NCBI GenBank assembly: GCA_003551215.1 | Contig: PUMD01000005.1 | Span: forward strand, 1 to 44,385 | From: Clostridia bacterium | GTDB taxonomy: Bacteria > Bacillota > Sulfobacillia > SLMV01 | DNA: 44,385 nucleotides | Direction of reading: 5' to 3' | In this document: piece after piece, positions 7,675-15,360 of the stretch | How the letters are laid out: each line of letters begins with the position of its first letter | Position numbering within the stretch: the stretch's first letter is position 1 | Position numbers and translations under genes: made by a program | Notes under the pieces: model-generated | Told to the model about the DNA's origin: nothing | What the model saw: only the letters and a program-made list of their open reading frames with translations | The model's database searches: none

Positions 7675-7692
7675 ATCAAGTACATAAGATTG

Positions 7693-7768
7693 GGGCGCGT
7701 AGCTCAGGGGCAAGAGCGCGTGACTCACATTCACGAGGTCGCAGGTTCGATCCCTGCCGCGCCCACCA
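7693..7768 (+). tRNA. tRNA-Val (anticodon CAC)
   Basis: The 76 bases fold as a complete cloverleaf. The acceptor stem is GGGCGCG paired with CGCGCCC, the D-arm is GCTC/GAGC, the anticodon stem is CGTGA/TCACG with loop CTCACAT, and the T-arm is GCAGG/CCTGC with loop TTCGATC. The discriminator is A and CCA is encoded. The anticodon CAC reads the valine codon GUG. It forms a single-gene unit with its own promoter and terminator. Confidence 0.95.
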
Positions 7769-7771
7769 CCG

Positions 7772-7808
7772 ACAAGTCCCGTATATTAGCAAGTACGGGG
7801 CTTGTTTT
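7772..7808 (+). terminator. Intrinsic terminator after tRNA-Val
   Basis: ACAAG-CCCGTA pairs with TACGGG-CTTGT around a ten-base loop, and the stem runs into TTTTAT. It begins four bases after the tRNA 3' end. Confidence 0.85.
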
Positions 7809-7886
7809 ATGTTTCGGGACAGCGACCTCAGAGGAATTCTGTAACTTGCGCACACTGCAAGGGCAAAAAAGCGCCACCAGTCTGAG

Positions 7887-8579
7887 TCAACCGATTAGCC
7901 GCCGCCGTGCGACAAACCAATAAACCGCAACCAGCCCTAACAACAATGCAGCAGCCAGCAGGACATATGTCTGTTCAGGATTGTACCAGATTCGCACTCT
8001 GAACCAGATGATTGGAAATTCAAGTGCATCACGCCAGCTCCATTCCTCTCGTTGTCCGACAGTCAACGAGTATTTTCCTTCTTCATCGTCCGGGTGAAAT
8101 ACAGCGATATAATAGAATCCAGGTTCAAGATCCCGTGTGACTTTCTGGCGGAGTAGATAGGTGGTCTGCGTGAAAGGTTCGAAGAACTGATCCTGGACTT
8201 CCGTGGCAGGGACCAACAACGCCCCCTTTCCTTTCGGCAGAGAAAAAGGAGGCGAATGCTGCATGGGCAGACCACTGCCAATGAGTGCAAACCAGGGATC
8301 AAAGTAGGCATGAACGTCCCTTTTGGGAGTGGTCATCTGAGCAAAGAATCCAATCGCCTCATCGACCCCCTCAAAACGGTAATAATGCGTATCACCCTCG
8401 GTAAGCTCACCGTACAGTGCCCAGGATACCAAAGGATCAGATATATGCACTGCGTCCTCCAGTGAGGTGTTTTGCCCGTCAGAAAAAATCGGTCTGTGAG
8501 CTCCGGCTGTACTGCCAAACAAAAGCGATGCTCCAACAACAAAACATACTACCGCAAGCCGTGTCCGCGCTTCGACCAA
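7887..8579 (-). CDS. Exported, C-terminally membrane-anchored protein of unknown function
   Basis: A 230-residue protein I cannot assign to a function. It has a signal peptide (hydrophobic stretch at about residues 8-25, with an AGA-H cleavage region), an extracellular part beginning AHRPIFSDG, a C-terminal membrane helix (TYVLLAAALLLGLVAVYWFV) and a short basic tail. The outside part includes WALYGELTEGDTHYYRFEG and PGFYYIAVFHPDDEEGKY, which read like a beta-sandwich domain. The start is the TTG at 8579, five bases after GGGAGG; the longer frame has no ribosome binding site. The gene stands alone between the tRNA unit and the iron-sulfur protein gene. The topology suggests a cell-surface sensor or ligand-binding protein, which is inference. 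Confidence 0.75.
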   Translation of the reverse strand: MVEARTRLAVVCFVVGASLLFGSTAGAHRPIFSDGQNTSLEDAVHISDPLVSWALYGELTEGDTHYYRFEGVDEAIGFFAQMTTPKRDVHAYFDPWFALIGSGLPMQHSPPFSLPKGKGALLVPATEVQDQFFEPFTQTTYLLRQKVTRDLEPGFYYIAVFHPDDEEGKYSLTVGQREEWSWRDALEFPIIWFRVRIWYNPEQTYVLLAAALLLGLVAVYWFVARRRLIG

Positions 8580-8689
8580 GTGGACCTCCCAGGATCGATA
8601 GTATGTCCTCTGGGACACCGAGCAACACTGAGAAGAAGGCTTCCCGACGCTGGAAAAGACGCCATCTACAGCACACTCTGCCCCGGCAG

Positions 8690-8739
8690 GGTGAAAACCT
8701 CAGCCGCCCGGTCGTTTCAGAGCTGCTCCGGGCGGCTGA
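8690..8739 (-). terminator. Intrinsic terminator of the iron-sulfur protein gene
   Basis: A perfect 11-bp inverted repeat (CAGCCGCCCGG at 8701-8711, CCGGGCGGCTG at 8728-8738) is followed on the minus strand by AGGTTTTC. It lies about 40 bases after the stop at 8779. Confidence 0.7.
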
Positions 8740-8778
8740 ATCCAAAACAGCTAGGGAATTGTGCAACATGTACCGCCG

Positions 8779-9471
8779 CTAGTCAGAAACAACCCGACCA
8801 TCACAACCCAGCACGGTCTCATTAAAGGGAATATCATCATCCAATTCGCCCAGTATGCGTCTCACCAGGTTCGAAAGCACCCCGCAGCACGGAACCTCCA
8901 TGCGGGCTACTGTGATGCTGTTTATCCTGTTCTGATGTAGAATCTCCCGTAGTTTGGCATGATGCTCCGATATATCATCCAGTTTTGGACAGAGAATGAC
9001 CGTGGTCCTACCCTGCATGTAATCACGGTGAAAAGCACCGTACGAAAAGGCGGTGCAGTCAGCTGCCACCAGCAGATCAGCTCCAGAGAAAAAACTGGCA
9101 CCCCGATTGACGAGACGAAGCTGTACCGGCCAGTGGCCCAGTTCGGATCTGGGTTGTTGAGGCAAGGAACGCTCCATGGCCGCCGGACAGCCAGTAGCCT
9201 GCCCCTCCTGCACGGATGTGTCGCAACCGGCAGATTGGGCAACCCCTTTCTGCACCAGCTCCTCATCAAAGGGCTCAGCTTCTCTCTCAATTATGGATAT
9301 GGCTCCAGTCGGGCACTCAGGCAGGCAATCTCCGAGTCCATCGCAGTACTCATCACTCACTAACCTGGCCTTGCCATCTACCATCTCGAGCGCTTGTTCA
9401 TGACAGGCATCAATACAGAGCCCACATCCGTTGCATTTGTCCTCATCTATGTGAACAATTCTGCGCTTCAC
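8779..9471 (-). CDS. 4Fe-4S protein of the Hcp-associated type
   Basis: A 230-residue soluble protein. Residues 1-65 form a ferredoxin-like unit with CNGCGLCIDAC and CDGLGDCLPECP. The rest is a separate domain with LLVAADCTAFSYGAFH near residue 130 and VPCCGVLSNLVRRI near residue 200. Proteins of this layout, in my knowledge of the family, occur beside hybrid-cluster protein (Hcp) genes and Crp/Fnr-type regulators and are linked to nitrosative stress or redox control. No hcp gene is in this window. The GTG start has GAGAGGTGATC upstream. It is divergent from a Crp/Fnr gene and a perfect dyad lies between them, so it is probably that regulator's target. Confidence 0.82.
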   Translation of the reverse strand: MKRRIVHIDEDKCNGCGLCIDACHEQALEMVDGKARLVSDEYCDGLGDCLPECPTGAISIIEREAEPFDEELVQKGVAQSAGCDTSVQEGQATGCPAAMERSLPQQPRSELGHWPVQLRLVNRGASFFSGADLLVAADCTAFSYGAFHRDYMQGRTTVILCPKLDDISEHHAKLREILHQNRINSITVARMEVPCCGVLSNLVRRILGELDDDIPFNETVLGCDGRVVSD

Positions 9472-9505
9472 TTTCGATCACCTCTCCCTTTGATTGCTGC
9501 CTGTA

Positions 9506-9546
9506 GTATAATTGAGGAGACATCGAAAAGCGGTAACAAATGTTAC
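9506..9546 (-). promoter_or_regulatory. Crp/Fnr-type operator and promoter for the iron-sulfur protein gene
   Basis: A perfect dyad GTAAC-AAAT-GTTAC is at 9533-9546, with 5-base half-sites and a 4-base spacer as expected for a Crp/Fnr dimer. On the minus strand a TATACT -10 box (9506-9511) puts transcription start near 9499, so the dyad centre is about 41 bases upstream, the classic activator position. No good -35 box is present, which also fits an activated promoter. On the plus strand the dyad ends 19 bases before the regulator's start codon, so it may also autoregulate. Confidence 0.6.
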
Positions 9547-9565
9547 GTCCAACTGAGGTGATTGC

Positions 9566-10250
9566 TTGCGTCATTTGAGAAACAGCTTGAGACGGTGCAG
9601 TCTATTCACAGACCTCACCGACGAACGGCTCAACCACATCATCAACAGCCTACAGTATCGAACATCTGAATTTTCTCAGGGACAGACGCTGGCCGTAGAA
9701 GGCAGTCAGTGCAGACACCTGGGTATAATACTGCAGGGAGCAGTTACCGTGCAGAAGCACTACGCTTCAGGAAAGGTCGTAACGCTGGCCAGGCTGCAGC
9801 CGGGTGATGTTTTTGCCGAAGCCCTGCTCTTTTCTGAACGGGGTCAGTTTCCCGCCACGCTTGAAGCAGCAGAGGATGATACACAGATAATGTTTCTACA
9901 CCAGACAGAAGTTGTCCGTCTGTGTGAAACAGACAGAACATTCCTGCAGGGATTTTTGCGTTTGCTTTCAGACAAAATCCTGTCCCTCAAATCACAGGAT
10001 CAGGATTCTGTCCTTCAAGACACTACGGCAAAAAATCGCTGGATACCTGCTGGATGAACACGCCAAACAGAACGAGCAGATCCTCCATCTGACCTTATCC
10101 AGACAGGGGCTTGCTCAGCACCTTGGCGTGTCTCGCCCGTCAGTCTCCCGGGAGCTAGGCCGGATGCAAAAAGACGGTCTGCTGCGTTACGACGACAACG
10201 TAGTCGAGATTTGTAATCTGGAGAAACTTGAGGCCTGTCTGTTCCAATAA
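9566..10250 (+). pseudogene. Crp/Fnr family regulator interrupted by a frameshift
   Basis: Two overlapping frames together encode one complete Crp/Fnr protein. The first, from the TTG at 9566 (GAGGTG upstream), carries the cyclic-nucleotide-binding-type beta-roll (residues about 15-120, with GIILQGAVTV and LQPGDVFAEALLF) and the start of the dimer helix. The second, joined near 9988, gives the rest of that helix and the winged helix (TLRQKIAGYLL, then SRQGLAQHLGVSRPSVSREL). A single extra base in CTCAAATCAC (about 9989-9991) explains the break. This may be a sequencing error, a real disruption or a +1 frameshift. The protein has no N-terminal four-cysteine cluster like E. coli Fnr. It probably controls the divergent iron-sulfur protein gene. 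Confidence 0.8.
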
Positions 10251-10290
10251 CCCGAATTCAACTGAAACGAACACAACAGATAATTGCACT

Positions 10291-11124
10291 CTATGGGTTC
10301 TGGCTTTTCGAGTGAACCTCCCCATCATTTTGCTGCTGCAGGGCGACAATGTATTTCCAGCCGTTTTCGTTTACCTCGAAGACGGGCTCGCGAGGGTCAC
10401 CCCAGCGGCGCAGCGCATCTCTTATGTTCCATTCGGTGATATAAGAATACACCTGCATCTTGTTTTCTGTCTGGTTGTAATCGTGTCGTCGGTGAACATA
10501 CAAAACCTCATCGATCCAGTGAAAGCGGTACTTCTCTATGAGTCGAAACAGGATGCGCTTGTCTTCGAGGTATCGGCCGTTGAACGGGTCATCTGTGGGC
10601 CAACCACCAATATCCCGCAGGGCTGAAGTAAGGTAGAATCGGGGCCAGACCGAGGAGTTTGACAGCAGAAAATCGTAGCGGTCGCTGTACTGTCGTCCTT
10701 TCTTGACTAGAGAACTGGGCAGGTAAGGTGAAGATGGAGAGGATTCCTCCACAACTACCTTCATGTTTCCGTGAACCACGCCCACGTCATCAGGCAAATC
10801 TTCTGCCTCCATCACCAGACGCTCCAGTGCCCGGAGGGGAAACCAGTCATCGCTGTCTAATTGAACAGTGTATGGAGTATCCACCTGCTTTAAACCAATA
10901 TTCAGACTTTTTGACTGCCCCAGGTTGCTTCCGTTTCTTATAACGTCAATTCTGGATGACTGAAGAAAGTACTTGGCCCCATACAGACTGTAGTCCGTTG
11001 AGCAATCATCAACTACTATGACCTTCCAGTGGGGGTAGGTCTGATCGATTACGCTCTTGAGAGCATGCCTGAGGTAAGAGCCGGGATTGTACGAGGGGAT
11101 CAAAACAGTGACGGTGGCACTCAT
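10291..11124 (-). CDS. Family 2 glycosyltransferase
   Basis: A 277-residue GT-A fold inverting glycosyltransferase of family GT2. It starts with TVTVLIPSYNPGSYL, has VIVVDDCSTD near residue 36 and the metal-binding LDSDDW motif near residue 90, and then a GRYLEDKRILFR segment near residue 185 that matches the usual catalytic ED region. No membrane helix is seen, so it is cytoplasmic or peripheral. The start overlaps the stop of the GT-D gene by four bases (ATGA), which implies translational coupling. It probably adds a sugar to a surface or spore glycan; the sugar cannot be read from sequence. It converges with the Crp/Fnr gene. Confidence 0.88.
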   Translation of the reverse strand: MSATVTVLIPSYNPGSYLRHALKSVIDQTYPHWKVIVVDDCSTDYSLYGAKYFLQSSRIDVIRNGSNLGQSKSLNIGLKQVDTPYTVQLDSDDWFPLRALERLVMEAEDLPDDVGVVHGNMKVVVEESSPSSPYLPSSLVKKGRQYSDRYDFLLSNSSVWPRFYLTSALRDIGGWPTDDPFNGRYLEDKRILFRLIEKYRFHWIDEVLYVHRRHDYNQTENKMQVYSYITEWNIRDALRRWGDPREPVFEVNENGWKYIVALQQQNDGEVHSKSQNP

Positions 11125-11858
11125 AACTGCCTCCGATTCCTGTCATTGTACTCACTGACCAATTCCTCGAAGTATTGCTGACAGTCGATCAGCTCGGGGC
11201 CATCGATGATAAGGTCCAGCCCATGACCAAAATCAACGGCAACCCTGCCGGTCAGCTCTGCCAGTCGGGGCGCAGCTATTGTTGCGGGAACCCCGGCTGC
11301 CAGCAAAGCAAGATCAAATTGGTCGTAATAAGCGAGATACCGGCATACGCGGTCTATGTCCTTCAGACCCTCGATTCTCATGGCCTTCGCTTCAACCGCC
11401 CCCGACTGCAGAATCCTGTCCACCGCCTCCTCAGACCTTCTGCCAAGCAGAACAACCCGCAGTCCCTCTATCATCCGGTAGAAACGGGGCTTTTGCACCA
11501 TGTAATGTGTGACCCATGCGCTGCACGTTTTGCGAGGAGTCAACCTGCAGTGTTGGAAAATGCGGGCCATCCGTTGTCGCCAGAGATCAGTGTGATGCCC
11601 GGTACCCACAATATCTGCGGCCCTAAGAGCACCGATGATATCCTCAGCCACGCCTGCTTTCAATGAAGTGATCCCGCAGTATCTTCGGTACCGGTCAAAA
11701 TCGCTTATGTCCTCACTCCACAAAGCGTCCATGAGCACAAACATCTCCGCATGACCGACTCTCACCAGTGAAAAGGGGTGTCGGCCGGCCAGCGCCGCCT
11801 CCATGCTGTCCAATACTTCATGGGTGTCCAGATGATTTTGATCCATGGAATCAGCCAC
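11121..11858 (-). CDS. GT-D fold glycosyltransferase-like protein
   Basis: A 245-residue protein resembling GT-D fold (formerly DUF1792-like) glycosyltransferases. The N-terminal FSLVRVGHAEMFVL segment (about residue 30) corresponds to the family's R-x-G-[DH]-x-E nucleotide-sugar site, here with GHAE in place of the more usual GDGE. LRVVLLGRRSEEAV near residue 135 and DLALLAAGVPATIAAPRLAE near residue 183 complete the Rossmann-like core. Such proteins are common in spore-forming Bacillota, near spore-coat or surface glycan genes. The start is uncertain between the GTG at 11858 and an ATG four codons later; GGGAGGGACAG is upstream of both. It is followed by the overlapping GT2 gene. Confidence 0.72.
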   Translation of the reverse strand: MADSMDQNHLDTHEVLDSMEAALAGRHPFSLVRVGHAEMFVLMDALWSEDISDFDRYRRYCGITSLKAGVAEDIIGALRAADIVGTGHHTDLWRQRMARIFQHCRLTPRKTCSAWVTHYMVQKPRFYRMIEGLRVVLLGRRSEEAVDRILQSGAVEAKAMRIEGLKDIDRVCRYLAYYDQFDLALLAAGVPATIAAPRLAELTGRVAVDFGHGLDLIIDGPELIDCQQYFEELVSEYNDRNRRQL

Positions 11859-11977
11859 CCGTCACTGTCCCTCCCTGCATCACTATATGCATGCGGTCTG
11901 CTCCGGGGTGTATCGCATCACGAGGACGTCCAACGAAAATTCGGCACATCAGCTCCAACCATCCTTCTCACATTAGC

Positions 11978-13252
11978 TCAGGTTATGGACCCCTTCTCAG
12001 AAGAAAACTGCAGGTATTCCCGTCTCTCAATCACCTGCTTGAGTGCCGAAACGACCTGCCACACCTGTTCAAAGGACGTATATAAAGGCGACGGGGCGAA
12101 CCTGACGATCCGGGGAGCACGATAATCTGCAATCACCCCCCTTTTGTGAAGGGCCTGACATATCCTCCAGGCCTCATCACACTCAACGGCAACATGCCCC
12201 CCGCGCCGCGAATCCTGCCTGGGAGTAACAACGCGCACCCCACAGCCCCGGGAAGGTACATGACAATCTATCAGCTGCATCATGTATTCTGTCAGGAGCA
12301 AAGACTTCTCCCGCACCTCATCTATGGTGGTTTCATTAAATATCTGCAAAGAACCCTCCAATGAAGCCATCGACAGTACATGAGGCGTCCCTATCTGCCA
12401 TCTTCCCGCCCCTTCTGCCGGAGCAAACTCGAGTGACATGTCAAACTGACGCTCCTTATCACTACCCCACCAACCAGCCAGCCGCGGTTTTCTATCAAAG
12501 TGACGACGGTTCACAAAGATGCTCGCAGGGCTCCCGGGACCACCATTGAGATACTTGTAGGTACACCAGAAGGCAAAATCCACCCCCCACTCGTGAAGTC
12601 TGTGCGGAATTACTCCCGCCGAGTGGCTCAGATCAAATCCGATGAGCGCTCCCCGTCTGTGAACCCGGTCAGTGAGGTACTTCATGTCCAGATACTGGCC
12701 GCTCTGATAAAGAACGCTGCACAGAATCACAGCTGCAGTATCGTCCGAAAGAGCCTCAAGAATCCGATCCTCTGTTAGGGTATAGCCGTCATCACTTTGC
12801 ACCAAAACCATCTCATAAGACTCTCCTGCATGGCTCTGCAGGGCATAAATGTCCGACGGGAAATTCAGCTCATCAGCCACAATCTCGCTCTTCCCACTGT
12901 CACAGGCGGGCAAAAAGGTTCCCAGCAGCGCATGCAGATTAACTGTGGTAGAATTCATGACCACAACCTCATCCTCATAAGCTCCCACCAGCGGCGCCTG
13001 CAGCGCCCCCAGATGCTCTGCCATGTGAAACCAGGGCATCTCGGCTTCAGTCCACCCTCCGATGGCCATATGCTCCCATTCTGACAGCACCCGGCCTACC
13101 GCCTCTTTCGAGTGCTGCGACATCAGGCCAAGCGAGTTTCCCAGCATGTATATCCCGTCACCGGTGAAGCAAAAGTGCTGGCAAAATTCACCCAGAGGGT
13201 CTTTTCTGTCCAGTCTCTGTGCAGTCTTTCTGTCCGGATTAATCTGTCCCAT
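11978..13252 (-). CDS. kynU: Kynureninase
   Basis: A 424-residue PLP enzyme of the kynureninase type, which splits kynurenine or 3-hydroxykynurenine to (hydroxy)anthranilate and alanine. Visible features are GNSLGLMS near the start, the FDLSHSAG motif with the PLP-contacting aspartate near residue 205, and FWCTYKYLNGGPGS near residue 228 with the Schiff-base lysine. Length is normal. The start ATG at 13252 is six bases after GGGAGG, and the longer open frame is leader. No tryptophan 2,3-dioxygenase or kynurenine monooxygenase is nearby. It is followed after 120 bases by the GT-D and GT2 genes, an unusual setting, so its substrate may not be free kynurenine. Confidence 0.9.
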   Translation of the reverse strand: MGQINPDRKTAQRLDRKDPLGEFCQHFCFTGDGIYMLGNSLGLMSQHSKEAVGRVLSEWEHMAIGGWTEAEMPWFHMAEHLGALQAPLVGAYEDEVVVMNSTTVNLHALLGTFLPACDSGKSEIVADELNFPSDIYALQSHAGESYEMVLVQSDDGYTLTEDRILEALSDDTAAVILCSVLYQSGQYLDMKYLTDRVHRRGALIGFDLSHSAGVIPHRLHEWGVDFAFWCTYKYLNGGPGSPASIFVNRRHFDRKPRLAGWWGSDKERQFDMSLEFAPAEGAGRWQIGTPHVLSMASLEGSLQIFNETTIDEVREKSLLLTEYMMQLIDCHVPSRGCGVRVVTPRQDSRRGGHVAVECDEAWRICQALHKRGVIADYRAPRIVRFAPSPLYTSFEQVWQVVSALKQVIERREYLQFSSEKGSIT

Positions 13253-13449
13253 GGTATGCCTCCCTCTTTGCTTGTCTGCTTCCGTACTCTTTCTGCATTT
13301 CGGGTAAAAGGCCAAAACTCCTCTGCCGGTCAGCCGACCACTTTTGGGCTGGCCGTCCTTCGGAGGAGACGCACACGAGGTCACCAGAAAAAAGACACTC
13401 GGCGAACCTATGTTTGCGCGGTCAAATAGTATACAGCGGAGGGTCCAAA

Positions 13450-14412
13450 ATGACTGCAAAACACCACTTGATTACCGGAGCAGCTGGGCTCATTGGCCTG
13501 GGCCTGACAGAGGCCCTGCTGAAAGAAGGAAACCGGGTAACCGCACTGGACAACTTCACAGCGGGGCGCCGCAGCGCACTGAAGGAAACCGGCGCCCAAA
13601 TTATAAACGGTGATGTTCGCGATCGGCAGCGGTTGGCTCAGCTTGTGCACAGGACAGACTGCGTTTGGCATCTGGCCAGCATAGTGGGAGTAAGGAAAAC
13701 TATACAGCGACCGGTTGAGACTGTCACTGTGGGCTTGCACGGAACAGAGAATGTCCTACGTGCAGCAGCTGAGCATGACAAAAGGGTATTTTTGGCTTCC
13801 TCCTCAGCCGTATATGGCAAGATTGAAACTGACCCTGTGCACGAGAGCGCTGACTGTCGTTTCGGCTCCCCGGACAATCCCAGCTGGACCTATTCCTGCA
13901 CCAAACTGGCCTGTGAGCATCTCGCCTTCGGTTACAGCCGGAGGTACAGCACAGAAGTAAAAATTGGTAGATTCTTTAACGTAATCGGACCCAATCAGCA
14001 CCCCGATACACAAATGGTGGTGCCGACTTTCGTGAGCCGGGCGTTAGCCGGCCAGCCCCTGCAGGTCTATGGCGGCGGAACGCAGACCCGCACCTTTGTC
14101 GATGTGCGCGACGCCGTACGGGGGGCGCTGCTCGTCTGCCGCGGAGGAGAGTCGGGGAAAGCGTACAATATTGGGGGTACCGGGGAAATATCGATACTGT
14201 CGCTGGCCAGAAAAATTCGTTCGCTTACCGGATCGGACTCTCGTGTAGAGCTTGTACCTTATCATCAGGAGTACGGAAAGCGCTTTGAGGAAACACAGCA
14301 GCGCAGGCCCGATATAACCCGGCTGCGGAAGCTGGGCTTCGAGCCTCAGTTCACTCTAGAGGAGACCCTCGGGCGCATCATCGAGCATCTGCGACAAGAG
14401 GAAGACTGCTGA
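13450..14412 (+). CDS. NAD-dependent sugar epimerase/dehydratase
   Basis: A 320-residue extended short-chain dehydrogenase acting on a nucleotide sugar. It has the GAAGLIG dinucleotide-binding motif near residue 10, a GDVRD motif near residue 58, a serine-rich LASSSAVYG segment near residue 118, and the catalytic YSCTK near residue 150. It resembles UDP-glucose 4-epimerases and UDP-glucuronate decarboxylases; the exact reaction is not decidable by eye. The start ATG at 13450 is preceded by GGAGGG. Its stop directly abuts the start of the first of three glycosyltransferase genes, so it probably makes their donor sugar. The promoter must lie in the 197 bases shared with the divergent kynU. Confidence 0.88.
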   Translation: MTAKHHLITGAAGLIGLGLTEALLKEGNRVTALDNFTAGRRSALKETGAQIINGDVRDRQRLAQLVHRTDCVWHLASIVGVRKTIQRPVETVTVGLHGTENVLRAAAEHDKRVFLASSSAVYGKIETDPVHESADCRFGSPDNPSWTYSCTKLACEHLAFGYSRRYSTEVKIGRFFNVIGPNQHPDTQMVVPTFVSRALAGQPLQVYGGGTQTRTFVDVRDAVRGALLVCRGGESGKAYNIGGTGEISILSLARKIRSLTGSDSRVELVPYHQEYGKRFEETQQRRPDITRLRKLGFEPQFTLEETLGRIIEHLRQEEDC

Positions 14413-15360
14413 ATGATTCTGCTCGTCACCTTCCCTGACGAAACAGATCTGCAACTGCAGGCCTATCAGGAGGCTGTCCACACGAGTCTCAGCGAAAGAA
14501 ACGTTTCCTTTCGCAGCATTCCGATGGCCAACCTGCGCGAGACCGTTCCCAGACTGAAAGAATCGGATGCACTGCTTTTTCCCGACGCTGCCCATCCACT
14601 TGTTTTAGCGACCGCCAAAGGACCGGCAAGGGTATACGCTCATCTGCACAGCCTCCAGTCGATTCAAAGGCAGAAACCGCACAGACAGGCCGACATCTGT
14701 CGAGTTGTCAGTGGGTGCGACGCAGTCTTTGTCAGTTCGGACTGGGACAGGGAAATGGTGACCCGGCAGTGTCCAAAAGTGCATCAGGACAGGGTAATTG
14801 TCAGTGGTTACCCCTTTGACCCCTCCTCTGCGGAGAAATACCGCAGCAAATGCACCGACAGCAATCTGGTCATATTCGCTCAGAAATTCTGCGCAGATAA
14901 TCTGAACGTCCTGGAAACATCGTTGGCCGAGTTCCTAACCGAGCGAAGCTACCGGGTGCAGCATATATCCCGGATACAGACCCTCGCTGAGCTTTGGCGG
15001 GACCGGGAAGCAAGAATCCTGCTGCGTGAGGCTCGCCTGCGCGGGCTGCAGTTAGTCGTATGCACCGATAAAGCAGAATACTTTGAGCGGATATCTCGAG
15101 GAGCAATCCTGATAAGCTCATGGATAAACGGCGGGCTGCCGGTAGAAACTCTGGAGTCATCAGCGCTGGGAACAACCCCCTTGGCACCCCGGAGAGGGCC
15201 CATAGCAGAATTCTTGCCCCGCCAGAATCTGTATCCACCGTACAACCTCGGAAAGCTTAGCGACATGATAACGTCACCACCGCCTGTTCCGCAGCTGCCA
15301 AAGATGAGCGACCCGGCGAGGGTGGTCGACATCTACTGTCAGACCATGGAGGTATGCTGA
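14413..15360 (+). CDS. GT-B-like glycosyltransferase, first of three paralogues
   Basis: A 315-residue protein recognisable as a divergent copy of the next two genes. Shared landmarks are VFVSSDWDREMV (about residue 107), VSGYPFD (about 135), an acidic-helix/FAQKF segment (about 157), GYRVQH-like SYRVQHIS (about 180), and the C-terminal ETLESSALGTTPLAP with NLYPPYNL (about 255-285). The C-terminal part matches the nucleotide-sugar site of GT4-like GT-B enzymes, but I recognise no named family. It is the most divergent and the shortest copy. The ATG directly follows the epimerase stop, implying coupled translation. Weak similarity makes the enzymatic assignment an inference. Confidence 0.7.
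   Translation: MILLVTFPDETDLQLQAYQEAVHTSLSERNVSFRSIPMANLRETVPRLKESDALLFPDAAHPLVLATAKGPARVYAHLHSLQSIQRQKPHRQADICRVVSGCDAVFVSSDWDREMVTRQCPKVHQDRVIVSGYPFDPSSAEKYRSKCTDSNLVIFAQKFCADNLNVLETSLAEFLTERSYRVQHISRIQTLAELWRDREARILLREARLRGLQLVVCTDKAEYFERISRGAILISSWINGGLPVETLESSALGTTPLAPRRGPIAEFLPRQNLYPPYNLGKLSDMITSPPPVPQLPKMSDPARVVDIYCQTMEVC

Noticed and set aside
7693-7768. tRNA-Val as an integration site of a mobile element
   Set aside because: No second copy of the tRNA 3' end, integrase or phage-like gene was found in the window.
9507-9512. TATAAT on the plus strand as the promoter of the Crp/Fnr gene
   Set aside because: There is no acceptable -35 box at 16-18 bases; the same bases make a better -10 (TATACT) for the divergent gene.
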